Below, piece after piece: positions 7,727 to 16,292 of a DNA stretch of 64,000 nt (position 1 is its first letter; the number at the start of each line of letters is the position of its first letter). The DNA is taken from assembly GCA_910587645.1 (NCBI GenBank), contig CAJUNA010000041.1:1-64000 (forward strand), written 5' to 3'. This DNA is from an uncultured Oscillospiraceae bacterium. GTDB taxonomy: Bacteria > Bacillota > Clostridia > Oscillospirales > Oscillospiraceae. The notes under the pieces were generated by a model. That model did no database searches. It was not told the origin of the DNA and saw nothing but the letters and a program-made list of their open reading frames with translations. The position numbers were made by a program, and so were the translations under genes.

Positions 7727-9340
7727 ATGAAGAAATGGACAAGACTGCTGGCGGCTCTGCTGGTGCTGGTCATGGCTGCCGGCTGCGGCGCCAAAACTGA
7801 TCCGTCCAACGGAGACACCCCCGGATCCACCCCCAAAACAGACGGCGATACCCCTGTGCAGGTTTCACCGCCTGCCGGACTGGCGGTTACGGCGGTGGAA
7901 GATACGGTCACGGTCGCTATGGTGAGCGAAGCGGCGGAGCTGGATCCTCAGGGCAATCCGACCCAGCCTGACGCCATCATCAATGTCCAGGTCTATGAGG
8001 GCCTGGTCAGGATGAACAATGATACCAACAAGATCGAACCCTGGCTGGCGGAAAGCTGGGAGCAGATGGATGACGAGACGCTGCGCGTCAAGCTGCGCGA
8101 GGGCGTCATGTGGCAGGATGGCACGGAGCTGACCACGGAGGATGTCCTCTACACCATTCAGCGGGGCAAGCTGAGTACCTCCAAGGAATACTGCTGGGGC
8201 GCGATCGATGTGGAACGCTGCGAGATCGTGGACAAATACACCATTGATATCCGCACCTTTGGCGCGTATCCCGCCCTGCTGTCCATGATGGTGGACAACG
8301 GCTGGCTGATCGTCAACAAGAACTATTTTGAAACCAATGATTACGATTGGGTTATCCGCAACCCCATGGGTACCGGCCCGTGGACTTTTACCGAGTGGAT
8401 TGCCGGTGACAGCGTCTCCTTTGTCCGCAACGAGAATTATTGGGGGCAGAAGCCTTATTTCGGCAATCTGGTTATCCGCACGATCTCGGATGATACTACC
8501 CGTGCCATGGCGCTGGAGACTGGCGAGGTGGATTACGTGATCGGCGTTCAGGCCAGCCAGGTGGACTATTTGCAGAGCACGGATGTGTGCGATATCCATC
8601 TTTTCCCCGGTATGACGCTGGAGTATCTGGTGGTCAACGGCGCGCATGAGGAGCTGGCTGATGTCCGCGTCCGTCAGGCGCTGCGCTATGCCATTGACCT
8701 GGAGAGCATGGTCAACATTGCCTACGGCGTTACCGCTACTCCCGCTGACGGCATTGTCACGGTGGCAAACCAATACTATGTGGAATGCCCGGCGGAATTG
8801 CAGTACACCTATGACCTGGAGAAGGCCAAGGCGCTGATGAAGGAGGCCGGCTGGGAGAATGGCTTCAGCGCGACGATTATCTGCAAGGATTCCAGCGACC
8901 GTATCTCCATGTGCGAGATGCTGAAAAACGCCTGGGCTGAGCTGAATATTGATCTGGAGATCCAGGTAATGGACATCGGTACTTACTACGACAAGGTACT
9001 GTCCGGAGATACCTGGTTTGCCCTCGGTGGATTTGTCTGCCTGGCCAATGACGGCGATATGTACCACGATTACTTCTACTCCACGCAGAATGTGAATATG
9101 AACTACGGCGCGTACAAGAACCCGGACTACGATGCGCTGGCGGACAGCGGCCGTTATGAGCTGGACGATGGGAAGCGTAGAGAGATCTATTCCGAGATGC
9201 AAAACCTGCTGCGGGAAGATCTGCCGTGGATCCCCCTGGCCTACGCCTATGAGTCCGTAGGTATTCGCTCCACCCTGACGGGGGCGGATTTGGACAAAAA
9301 CGGCCAGCCCCGCTTCCAGTTTATCTGTCCTGTGGAGTAA
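7727..9340 (+). CDS. Extracellular solute-binding lipoprotein, family 5 (peptide-binding)
   Basis: This 537-residue substrate-binding lipoprotein serves the upstream ABC importer. The signal peptide (MKKWTRLLAALLVLVMAAGC) ends in a lipobox with the lipidated cysteine at 20. A Gly/Pro/Thr/Asp linker follows, then the family 5 core: LAESWEQMDDETLRVKLREG, PMGTGPWTF, and VRQALRYAIDLESMV. GGAGG lies eight bases before 7727; an ATG-less in-frame extension to 7712 is not needed. It is placed after the TPR genes rather than beside the permeases. Family 5 proteins bind peptides, nickel, opines or sugars, so the substrate is open. Confidence 0.93.
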   Translation: MKKWTRLLAALLVLVMAAGCGAKTDPSNGDTPGSTPKTDGDTPVQVSPPAGLAVTAVEDTVTVAMVSEAAELDPQGNPTQPDAIINVQVYEGLVRMNNDTNKIEPWLAESWEQMDDETLRVKLREGVMWQDGTELTTEDVLYTIQRGKLSTSKEYCWGAIDVERCEIVDKYTIDIRTFGAYPALLSMMVDNGWLIVNKNYFETNDYDWVIRNPMGTGPWTFTEWIAGDSVSFVRNENYWGQKPYFGNLVIRTISDDTTRAMALETGEVDYVIGVQASQVDYLQSTDVCDIHLFPGMTLEYLVVNGAHEELADVRVRQALRYAIDLESMVNIAYGVTATPADGIVTVANQYYVECPAELQYTYDLEKAKALMKEAGWENGFSATIICKDSSDRISMCEMLKNAWAELNIDLEIQVMDIGTYYDKVLSGDTWFALGGFVCLANDGDMYHDYFYSTQNVNMNYGAYKNPDYDALADSGRYELDDGKRREIYSEMQNLLREDLPWIPLAYAYESVGIRSTLTGADLDKNGQPRFQFICPVE

Positions 9341-9355
9341 ACAGTATAAAAATCA

Positions 9356-9385
9356 GTGTGGAGGACGTGTGCGCGTCCTCCACAC
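9356..9385 (+). other. Intercistronic stem-loop after the binding-protein gene
   Basis: GTGTGGAGGACG (9356-9367) pairs perfectly with CGTCCTCCACAC (9374-9385) around a six-base loop. There is no U-run, so it is not a good terminator. Such stems often protect the 3' end of binding-protein messages and give them higher abundance than the rest of the operon (inference from known importer operons). Confidence 0.65.
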
Positions 9386-9406
9386 CAGTAAAAGGAGAAA
9401 ATTAAT

Positions 9407-9799
9407 ATGAATATCATACGCCTTGATAAAAATGGGAATTCCGCCCGGGTTACGGTACATAATGGTGTGGCCTATTTTACCGGACATGTTTCCAGGGAGC
9501 CGTATCCCACGCTGAAGGAACAGACGGCGGCGGTGCTGGCCAGATACGATGAGCTGTTTGCCCTGTTTGGGATGAAGAAAGAAAACATCCTGATGCTGAA
9601 TGCGTATTTTCAGGATATTTCTAAAGTCAGCGAGTTCTTTGAGGTATATGACCAGTGGATTGAGGGCGTTTATCCTGCGGGGCTGACAGTGGAAGCTCCC
9701 TGCATCACACCGTCTAAGCTGGTGGAAATCTGCTTTATTGTGGCGGTGGACGAGGAATCCGTCCAGCGGATGAAGGAAATGGAGGAGTCCGCGTCATGA
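9407..9799 (+). CDS. RidA/YjgF-family protein lacking the catalytic arginine
   Basis: This 130-residue protein has the RidA (UK114/YER057c) fold signature: VAYFTGHVSREPYPTLKEQT at 21-40 and a C-terminal VEICFIVAV strand. Canonical RidA hydrolyses reactive enamine/imine intermediates with an arginine three residues before the VEV strand. Here that position is Ser103 (APCITPSKLVEI), so the standard deaminase chemistry is not expected. It is preceded by AAAGGAG and overlaps the DhaK-like gene by 4 bp. A specialised step in the same pathway is plausible. Confidence 0.88.
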   Translation: MNIIRLDKNGNSARVTVHNGVAYFTGHVSREPYPTLKEQTAAVLARYDELFALFGMKKENILMLNAYFQDISKVSEFFEVYDQWIEGVYPAGLTVEAPCITPSKLVEICFIVAVDEESVQRMKEMEESAS

Positions 9800-10821
9800 A
9801 AAAACTGATCAACCAGCCGGAGGACTTTATTCCCGAGATGCTCAGGGGGCTGTACGCGGCCCATCCGGAGTACATTGCCCCGGCGGAGGGGAAGCCGGCC
9901 TGCCTGGTCCGCAGCCATAAAAAGGAGGGCAAGGTGGCCTTGGTGACTGGCGGTGGCAGCGGACACCTGCCTCTGTTCCTGGGGTACGTGGGAGAAGGGC
10001 TGCTGGATGGCTGCGCGGTGGGGGGTGTGTTCCAGTCTCCCAGCGCGGATGATATGCTTACGGTGACGCGGGCTGTCGAAGCGGGCCGGGGTGTCCTGTA
10101 TCTTCTGGGCAACTATAACGGTGATAAATACAATTTCAAAATGGCTGGCGATATGGCGGATATGGAGTACGATATCCAGACCATGTCCGTAATCGTTGGA
10201 GATGATGTGGCTTCCGGCCCCGCGCCCGAGGAAGGCGAGACAGGCATCCGGCGCGGCGTGGCGGGCATCTTTTTCGTCTACAAATGTGCCGGCGCGGCGG
10301 CGTGGGAAGGCATGGAGCTGGCAGAGGTGAAGGCTGTCGCGGAAAAAGCGGCCGCCAACACCCGTACGCTTGGGGTTGCCCTCACTCCCTGCACAGTGCC
10401 CCGGGTGGGCAGGCCCAGCTTCTCCATCGCGGAGGACGAAATGGAGATCGGTATGGGAATCCACGGTGAGCCGGGACTGCGCCGTAGTAAGCTGCTGCCT
10501 GCGGATCAAGTGGCGGAGGAACTGGTGGAACGGATTTTGACAGACCTGCCCTTCCGGCGGGGGGATACGGTGGCTGTGCTTATTAACGGCCTGGGCGGTA
10601 CCCCGCTGGAGGAGCAATACCTGGTTTGCGGAAAAGTCCACCAGCTCCTGGGCGAGTCTGGTATTTGTGTTCACCGGACATATGTAGGTGAATATGCAAC
10701 CTCATTGGAGATGGCGGGGCTGTCCGTATCCCTGTGCCGGCTGGACAGTGAGCTGGCCCGTCTGCTGGACAGGCCGGCGGACACGCCGTTTTTCCATCAA
10801 CTGGAGAAAGGTGGAGAATGA
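9796..10821 (+). CDS. dhaK: DhaK-like dihydroxyacetone kinase subunit
   Basis: This 341-residue protein resembles the substrate-binding subunit of dihydroxyacetone-type kinases. The hallmark residues are present: GGGSGH near 50-57 (active-site His), NYNGDKYNF (Asp of E. coli Asp109), and GIHGEPG with His223, equivalent to the His218 that forms a hemiaminal with the ketone substrate. It overlaps its neighbours by 4 bp on both sides. No DhaM-like phosphotransferase gene is in view, so ATP may be the donor. The substrate may be another hydroxyketone, given the peptide/amide context. Confidence 0.88.
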   Translation: MKKLINQPEDFIPEMLRGLYAAHPEYIAPAEGKPACLVRSHKKEGKVALVTGGGSGHLPLFLGYVGEGLLDGCAVGGVFQSPSADDMLTVTRAVEAGRGVLYLLGNYNGDKYNFKMAGDMADMEYDIQTMSVIVGDDVASGPAPEEGETGIRRGVAGIFFVYKCAGAAAWEGMELAEVKAVAEKAAANTRTLGVALTPCTVPRVGRPSFSIAEDEMEIGMGIHGEPGLRRSKLLPADQVAEELVERILTDLPFRRGDTVAVLINGLGGTPLEEQYLVCGKVHQLLGESGICVHRTYVGEYATSLEMAGLSVSLCRLDSELARLLDRPADTPFFHQLEKGGE

Positions 10822-11459
10822 TGAACGCCAAGGAAATCAAACGTATCGCTTCCGCCTGGGCGGAGGTTATGAGGGAAAACCAGACTTTTCTGGTAGAACT
10901 GGACAGTGTTGCCGGAGATGGCGACATCGGCATGGTGCTCAGCGATGGATTCGCGGCGGTTGACCGCGCCTTGCAGGATACGGAAGAAGAGGATATAGGC
11001 AAGCTGGTTTACCGCATTGGACGGACGCTGGCGGCGGAAGCGCCCTCCTCCATGGGAACCCTTTTGGCCAGCGGGTTCATGCAGGCGGGAAAAGCACTGC
11101 GGGGGAATACGGAATTCGGGATTTCCGATTTGATAAAGCTGATGGAGGAAATTGGCGAAGGGATCATGGTGCTGGGCGGAGCCGTGGAAGGGGAAAAGAC
11201 TTCTCTGGACAGCCTTCTGCCTGGGCTGCGCGCGATGCGCGAACATGCGTCTGCCCCCTTAGGGGATGCGCTCCTGGCTGCGGAGAAGGCGGCGGAGCAG
11301 GGATTTGAAAACACCCGTAATATGCTGGCCAAGCATGGCCGGATTGCCGTCCGGGGCGAGGGATCCCGAACCATTGCTGACCCGGGTGCGGCGGCGGTGA
11401 TGCTGCTTTACCGGGGCCTGCGGCTGGCACTGGCTGGGGCGGAGACCCGGGAGACGTGA
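10818..11459 (+). CDS. dhaL: DhaL-like nucleotide-binding subunit
   Basis: This 213-residue DAK2-domain protein provides the nucleotide/Mg2+ site for the DhaK-like partner. The metal-binding motif LDSVAGDGDIG keeps all three aspartates of the family (usual form LDxxIGDGDHG), with Ile in place of the common His. A Gly/Ser-rich loop (EAPSSMGTLLASGF) and a C-terminal VRGEGSRTIADPGA segment match DhaL. Two adjacent ATG codons (10818, 10821) follow GGTGGAG. It overlaps both neighbouring genes. Confidence 0.87.
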   Translation: MMNAKEIKRIASAWAEVMRENQTFLVELDSVAGDGDIGMVLSDGFAAVDRALQDTEEEDIGKLVYRIGRTLAAEAPSSMGTLLASGFMQAGKALRGNTEFGISDLIKLMEEIGEGIMVLGGAVEGEKTSLDSLLPGLRAMREHASAPLGDALLAAEKAAEQGFENTRNMLAKHGRIAVRGEGSRTIADPGAAAVMLLYRGLRLALAGAETRET

Positions 11460-12580
11460 AAATTTTCAACGGCACCATTCTAACAGGGGACGGCCAAGTA
11501 TATCCAAATGGCTGCGTATCTTTTCAAGACGGCAGGATCACCGCCCTTGGGCCAATGCGCGCCGGGGAGGAGGTCTCCGGGGAGGATTATGATGCCGGGG
11601 GCGGTTATATTCTTCCAGGGCTGGTAGACCCTCACTGCCATGTAGGCAGCGGGCCGGAAGCGGTAGGCAGTACAGAGTACAGTGAGCTTTATGACCCCCT
11701 GGTTCCGCATTATGACGCGGCTGACGCTTTCCTGCCGGTGGATCCCGCTATCCGAAAGGCGCTGCGCAGAGGGATCACCACTGTGGTGGGAGGCCCGGGC
11801 AGCACGGCGCTGGCCGGTGGGCAATTGGCGGCCTTTAAGCTCAATGGGGCTTATGCGCCCCAGGCCTGTATCAAGCGGGCATGCGCTGTCAAGTTCGCTT
11901 TGGGTGAAGCGCCGAAATCCGCTTTTGGCGGCAGGGGGCGCGCACCGGGCACGCGGATGGCCGCCGCCGCCCTGCTGCGGCGGATACTTGACGAGACACG
12001 GGCTTGCCTGGACACCGGGAAAACACCCAGCGCAGCATGCAAAGCGATGCTTCCTCTGTTGGAAGGGAAGATTCCGGCACATATCCACGCCCAGAGGGCG
12101 GACGATATCCGTTTTGCGCTTTCCTTGGCGGAGGAGTACCATTTCCGGGTGGTCATTGTCCATGGACAGCAGTCGCCACAGCTCATAGAGGAGATGCGGC
12201 GCGTGGGGGCCGGGGTGATTTTTGGCCCGCTGTTTTTTACCTCCCGGGATATGGAATCCGATGGGATCAGCTTCCGCAGCCCGGAGATAACACGGAAAGC
12301 CGGTATACTGACCGCCGTCTGCACCGATGCTTGCCCTGGCTTAAGCAGCGTACAATTACTGCCTACAACGGCGTCCCTGCTGGCTCGGGAAGGGATGGAT
12401 CCGATGGATGCCCTCCGCTGCGTCAGCTTGGACGCGGCACGGCTGTGCGGCATTGAGAACCGCGTGGGTTCCCTGGCGGTGGGAAAGGACGCGGATATTG
12501 CCGTCTATGACCGGTTTCCGCTGGAACTGACAGCCCGGGTCCGGGCAGTGTTTGTGGACGGAAGGAGGGCCGCGCTGTGA
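11456..12580 (+). CDS. Imidazolonepropionase-like amidohydrolase, intact metal site
   Basis: This 374-residue metal-dependent hydrolase belongs to the COG1228-type amidohydrolases. The metal ligands are visible: HCH at 60 and 62 (LVDPHCHVG), HIHAQRADD at about 209-217, VIVHG (His236) and VCTDACP (Asp291). The GSLAVGKDADIAVYD tail is typical. It starts at GTG overlapping the previous stop (GTGA). It should cleave a cyclic amide or a C-N bond, perhaps in the imported compound; the exact substrate is unknown. Confidence 0.87.
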   Translation: MKIFNGTILTGDGQVYPNGCVSFQDGRITALGPMRAGEEVSGEDYDAGGGYILPGLVDPHCHVGSGPEAVGSTEYSELYDPLVPHYDAADAFLPVDPAIRKALRRGITTVVGGPGSTALAGGQLAAFKLNGAYAPQACIKRACAVKFALGEAPKSAFGGRGRAPGTRMAAAALLRRILDETRACLDTGKTPSAACKAMLPLLEGKIPAHIHAQRADDIRFALSLAEEYHFRVVIVHGQQSPQLIEEMRRVGAGVIFGPLFFTSRDMESDGISFRSPEITRKAGILTAVCTDACPGLSSVQLLPTTASLLAREGMDPMDALRCVSLDAARLCGIENRVGSLAVGKDADIAVYDRFPLELTARVRAVFVDGRRAAL

Positions 12581-13656
12581 GATGGATTCACGGGCGCATC
12601 TACACGGTAGAGGACGGCGTCCTTTCAGACGGCTATCTGGAGACAGAGGGGGGCGTTATAAAAGCCGTTGGCCCTATGGACGAGATTACGCCGTCATTAG
12701 GGGATGTAGATTTGGAAGGCGCGTGCATCCTTCCCGGGCTGGTGGATGCCCATACCAGCTTGGGCTTAAAAGAGGATTCCATGCGCCGTGAGGGCAACGA
12801 CTGGAATGAGCACGGCTGGATCATCGGGACGGAGCTTCGGGCGGCAGATGGGTTCAATCCTCAGGACAGGGCTGTCCGCTATGCCTTGGAGGGCGGTATA
12901 ACAACGGTGGCGGTGGCTCCAGGGAATGAGAACCTGATCGGTGGGCAGGTTGCGCTGGCTAGGCTATGCGTGAGCAGCCCGGGAGAGATGATAGCTGACC
13001 CCTTCTGCGCCTTGAAGATGTCTCTTGGGGAACAGGCAAAAGGAAACGGCGTTCCGCCCTGCACACGCATGGCGATAGGCGCTATGCTGCGGCAGTGCCT
13101 GCGGGATGGTGGGCAGGACGCGGCGGTGAAAGCCGTTCTCCAGAGGAAAAAGCCTGTGTTTATTCATGCAAACCGTTGTGATGATATTGCTTTCGCCGTG
13201 AGATTAAGCTGGGAATTTGGATTCCGCTGCGTTATTGTCCATGGTGCCGACGCCCTGCTGGCGGCGGATCTCCTGCGCGAGTCGGATATCCCGGTGCTTG
13301 CCGGATCAATTCTGCTGACGCCAGACAGTTATGAAACCCGAAACATGGATATGGATTTGCCCGCAGGGCTGGAGCGGGCCGGTGTACGCTTCGCCCTGAC
13401 AACCGACCATCACCTGAGCCCCATCCAGTCCCTTAGCGTAGCGGCTGCGCTGGCTGTTCGGGACGGACTCAGGGAAGACCGGGCGCTGGAAGCGGTAACG
13501 CTGGAACCGGCAAAGCTGCTCGGCGTGGACGGCTGGATTGGTTCCCTGCGGGCGGGGAAGGACGCGGATTTCGTGATTTGGAGCGGCAGTCCTTTTTCCT
13601 ACCGGAGTCGGGTGCAAAAGGTTTTTATCCGTGGAAAGCTGGAAGCGGAATTTTAA
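12577..13656 (+). CDS. Imidazolonepropionase-like amidohydrolase paralog, degenerate metal site
   Basis: This 359-residue protein is a diverged paralog of the preceding one. The N-terminal HxH is changed to HTS (His59, Ser61 in LVDAHTSLGL), losing one metal ligand. The later ligands remain: FIHANRCDD, VIVHG and TTDHHLSP. It starts at GTG overlapping the previous stop. It may be a non-catalytic or single-metal subunit of a heteromer with its neighbour, or have a changed activity. It is the last gene of the operon, followed by a terminator. Confidence 0.85.
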   Translation: MRWIHGRIYTVEDGVLSDGYLETEGGVIKAVGPMDEITPSLGDVDLEGACILPGLVDAHTSLGLKEDSMRREGNDWNEHGWIIGTELRAADGFNPQDRAVRYALEGGITTVAVAPGNENLIGGQVALARLCVSSPGEMIADPFCALKMSLGEQAKGNGVPPCTRMAIGAMLRQCLRDGGQDAAVKAVLQRKKPVFIHANRCDDIAFAVRLSWEFGFRCVIVHGADALLAADLLRESDIPVLAGSILLTPDSYETRNMDMDLPAGLERAGVRFALTTDHHLSPIQSLSVAAALAVRDGLREDRALEAVTLEPAKLLGVDGWIGSLRAGKDADFVIWSGSPFSYRSRVQKVFIRGKLEAEF

Positions 13657-13695
13657 AGAGAAAGATCCTTTATTTACCTTTTCTTTGATAGCAGT

Positions 13696-13725
13696 AAAAG
13701 GGAGCGGCTCCTGCCGCTCCCTTTT
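13696..13725. terminator. Bidirectional rho-independent terminator
   Basis: AAAAGGGAGCGG (13696-13707) pairs with CCGCTCCCTTTT (13714-13725), loop CTCCTG. Runs of A and T on the two sides let it end both the plus-strand amidohydrolase operon and the minus-strand spoIVB message. Confidence 0.9.
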
Positions 13726-13729
13726 GCCG

Positions 13730-14761
13730 CTATCGCCCGGCTTCCGCCAACATGTTTTCAATCAGGATTCCATAGCCCTTTGTGGGTTCGTTGACCATCA
13801 CGTGGGTCACCGCCCCCACAATCTTTCCATTTTGCAAAATTGGACTGCCGCTCATACCTTGCACGATTCCGCCGGTCTGGGCGATCAGCGTTTCATCGGT
13901 TACCTGCAACAGCAAATTTTGTACGCCGCTGCTGTCCAGCACCCGGATGATCTCGATATGATAGGTTTCTACGCTGTCCCCTCTGACGTTAGATAAAATC
14001 ACCGCGGGTCCGGTGCGGATCTCGCTGGCTTTAGCTACCGGCAGCGCGTCTCCCTCGGTTAGCGGACAGTCCTCCATGGCCCCAAATACGCCCCGCTCAG
14101 TATTGGCGTACAGGTCGCCTAGGTCGTGGGCCAGATCAAAGCTGCCCTTTAGCTCTCCGGGATCCCCCACGCTGCCCCGCTTCACCGCCTTCACCGATGC
14201 GCGCATCACAGACCCATCCCCCAAGGGCATCAGAAGCCCTGTGTCGGTGTCTGTCACGCCATGCCCAAGCGCGCCGAAGGAGCCAGTAGCGGGGTCATAA
14301 AAAGTTACCGTGCCAATGCCCGCCATGCTGTCCCGGATCCAGGCTCCCAGACGCCAGGTACCATCAGTGCCCAGCACTGGCTCCGCCGCTAAGGTCAGTT
14401 CCCGGCCGTCCCGGGACACGTCCAGATCCACCTTGCCGCCGCACTGGAGCAGAGCCGCAAACTGCTCTGAGCTTTCCACGGACCGGCCGTTGGCCGCCTC
14501 AATCACATCGCCCACCCGCAGGCCGCAGTCGGCCCCAGGGGTCAGCACGCCGCTGCCAGTCTCCACCTCCGCCAGGCCGATGACCACCACGCCCTCGGCG
14601 AACAGCTTGATCCCGATGGTGTGTCCTACCGGGATCAGGCGCTCCGCCGCCAGCGGGGCGGCCTGCGCGGTTTGGCTCAGGCTCAGCAGGGAGGAGGCAC
14701 AGAGCATCCCGCTAAGAAAAAAAGCCGCAGTGCGCCGCCATCCCATGTTCCGTCCAGCCAT
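13730..14761 (-). CDS. spoIVB: SpoIVB peptidase (sporulation signalling serine protease, S55)
   Basis: SpoIVB is made in the forespore and triggers pro-sigma-K processing across the intermembrane space. The 343-residue product has an N-terminal membrane anchor/signal, a PDZ domain (about 80-135) and an S55 peptidase domain. The full catalytic triad is seen: His167 (GALGHGVTD), Asp289 (VTDETL) and Ser304 (QGMSGSP). The start at 14761 follows GGGGTGGTGAT; a TTG seven codons upstream is less likely. It is monocistronic with its own upstream region. Its presence marks the organism as an endospore former. Confidence 0.93.
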   Translation of the reverse strand: MAGRNMGWRRTAAFFLSGMLCASSLLSLSQTAQAAPLAAERLIPVGHTIGIKLFAEGVVVIGLAEVETGSGVLTPGADCGLRVGDVIEAANGRSVESSEQFAALLQCGGKVDLDVSRDGRELTLAAEPVLGTDGTWRLGAWIRDSMAGIGTVTFYDPATGSFGALGHGVTDTDTGLLMPLGDGSVMRASVKAVKRGSVGDPGELKGSFDLAHDLGDLYANTERGVFGAMEDCPLTEGDALPVAKASEIRTGPAVILSNVRGDSVETYHIEIIRVLDSSGVQNLLLQVTDETLIAQTGGIVQGMSGSPILQNGKIVGAVTHVMVNEPTKGYGILIENMLAEAGR

Positions 14762-14816
14762 CCATATCACCACCCCTTTCAAAAATTTTGCTGCCGTTTT
14801 CTGTGGACAGCGTTTC

Positions 14817-14843
14817 TAATTTGTGTGGCTTTGGATAGAATAC
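14817..14843 (-). promoter_or_regulatory. Possible forespore sigma (SigF/SigG-like) promoter for spoIVB
   Basis: On the minus strand GTATT (14843-14839) and CAAATTA (14823-14817) are 15 bases apart, about 60 bp before the spoIVB start. This resembles the SigG/SigF pattern known for spoIVB, with a few mismatches. No SigA-type promoter stands out here. Confidence 0.3.
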
Positions 14844-14912
14844 TCGAAGCTTTAGTTTCTAAAAAGCGGCGGCATTGACAAGGAAAAACCAGGTATGTCC
14901 CGAAATCAGCGC

Positions 14913-14951
14913 AAAAAAACGCAGTCCACAGGCAAAAGCCTGCGGACTGCG
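14913..14951 (-). terminator. Rho-independent terminator of ftsZ
   Basis: A 14-bp stem with one mismatch (14920-14933 with 14938-14951, loop AAAA) is followed on the minus strand by seven T residues (14919-14913). It lies 33 bp after the ftsZ stop. Confidence 0.85.
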
Positions 14952-14983
14952 GCAAATATTTCCAAATATGTAGGCACTATCCC

Positions 14984-16111
14984 TCAGCGGTCGAAGATAC
15001 GCAGAATATCTTCAAAAGGATCCTTCTCATCGGTTTTTTTCTCCTCCTCGGTCTGGGGACGGAGCAGGAGGTCATCAAACTTCTCCTTGGAGGAGCCGCC
15101 GGACAGCATGGACTGGATGCCGCTGCTGCTGACAGGCACCGCATTGGCGCCCTTTTTGTCATCGAAGCCGGTGGCAATGATGGTGACCCGGATCTCGTCA
15201 TCCATAGTTTCGTCAAATGCCGCGCCGAAAATGGTATTGGCATCGGGATGGACGGCTTCCTGAACCATAGCGGCGGCGGCTTCCACATCGTCCAAACCAA
15301 TGTCAGTGGAGCCGGTAATACTGACCAGGACGCCCTTGGCACCGTTGATAGAGGTCTCCAGCAGGGGGCTGGAGATGGCCTGGCGGGCAGCTTCTTCGGC
15401 CTTGCCCTTGCCGGCGGCGGAGCCAACGCCCATGTGAGCCAGGCCCGCTCCCTTCATCACTGTGGTCACATCGGCAAAGTCCAGATTGATGAACCCGGGC
15501 TTTCCGATCAGTTCGGTAATGGACAGCAACGCTTGCCGCAGCACATCATCGGAAATCTGGAAACCGTTGGCAAAAGTAATCTTCTGGTCGGTGACATGCT
15601 TGATGCGGTCATTAGGGATGACCACCAGGGAATCCACCCGGCTTTGCAACTCCTCAATGCCGGATTCCGCCTGCTGCATCCGGCGGCGGCCTTCAAACCA
15701 GAAGGGCTTGGTGACCACGCCTACCGTAAGGATGCCCATTTCCCGGGCGGCCTCCGCCACTACGGGAGCGGCGCCAGTGCCGGTGCCGCCGCCCATACCG
15801 GCGGTAATAAACACCATATCGGTGTCCTCCAAGGCCTTGGAGATCTGGCTGCGGCTCTCCTCCGCGGACTTGCGGCCCACCTCGGGGTCGGCCCCCGCGC
15901 CCTGCCCATGGGTTAGTTTTTCACCGATCTGTATTTTATAGGCCGCAACGGATTCGTTGAGAACCTGCTTGTCCGTATTGATCGCTACAAAATCCACGCC
16001 GGTCACGCCGGAGCTGACCATGCGGTTGACCACGTTGTTGCCGCAGCCGCCTACGCCAATGACCTTAATTTTTACGATATTATCGGGAGCGGTGACCAGT
16101 TCAATTGCCAT
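14984..16111 (-). CDS. ftsZ: Cell division GTPase FtsZ
   Basis: The tubulin homolog forms the cytokinetic Z-ring; 375 residues. The N-terminal GTPase domain shows GVGGCGNNVVNRM at about 17-29 and the GTP-binding GGGTGTG loop at 107-113. The T7-loop region (NLDFADVTTVMKG) that activates GTP hydrolysis in the neighbouring subunit is present. An acidic linker leads to a C-terminal peptide ending FEDILRIFDR. Start after AGGAGG. It follows ftsQ but has its own strong promoter. No ftsA is present nearby. Confidence 0.97.
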   Translation of the reverse strand: MAIELVTAPDNIVKIKVIGVGGCGNNVVNRMVSSGVTGVDFVAINTDKQVLNESVAAYKIQIGEKLTHGQGAGADPEVGRKSAEESRSQISKALEDTDMVFITAGMGGGTGTGAAPVVAEAAREMGILTVGVVTKPFWFEGRRRMQQAESGIEELQSRVDSLVVIPNDRIKHVTDQKITFANGFQISDDVLRQALLSITELIGKPGFINLDFADVTTVMKGAGLAHMGVGSAAGKGKAEEAARQAISSPLLETSINGAKGVLVSITGSTDIGLDDVEAAAAMVQEAVHPDANTIFGAAFDETMDDEIRVTIIATGFDDKKGANAVPVSSSGIQSMLSGGSSKEKFDDLLLRPQTEEEKKTDEKDPFEDILRIFDR

Positions 16112-16197
16112 AACGGATATCCTCCTACCAGACGTTGTGTCTTCTGTATCATAAAGCCGGGGAAAAACCCCAAGTCATAGTTTGTTTATTTCATTTC

Positions 16198-16226
16198 ATT
16201 ATAGCCCCTTTTCGGGAGCAGGTCAA
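16198..16226 (-). promoter_or_regulatory. SigA-type promoter of ftsZ
   Basis: On the minus strand TTGACC (16226-16221), 17-bp spacer, TATAAT (16203-16198). The 5' leader of about 80 nt includes a short GGGG-TTTTT-CCCC hairpin. This allows ftsZ to be expressed apart from the long dcw transcript. Confidence 0.75.
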
Positions 16227-16292
16227 TAGCGAACCGCCCGCTTTTTTGAAAATTTCCGCCGAATATCCGGTGGGGGCCGGGATTTGCCAATA

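Noticed and set aside
7727..9340. Nickel-binding NikA assignment for the binding protein
   Set aside because: Family 5 includes NikA, but there is no nickel-specific context and the transporter genes are of the general peptide type.
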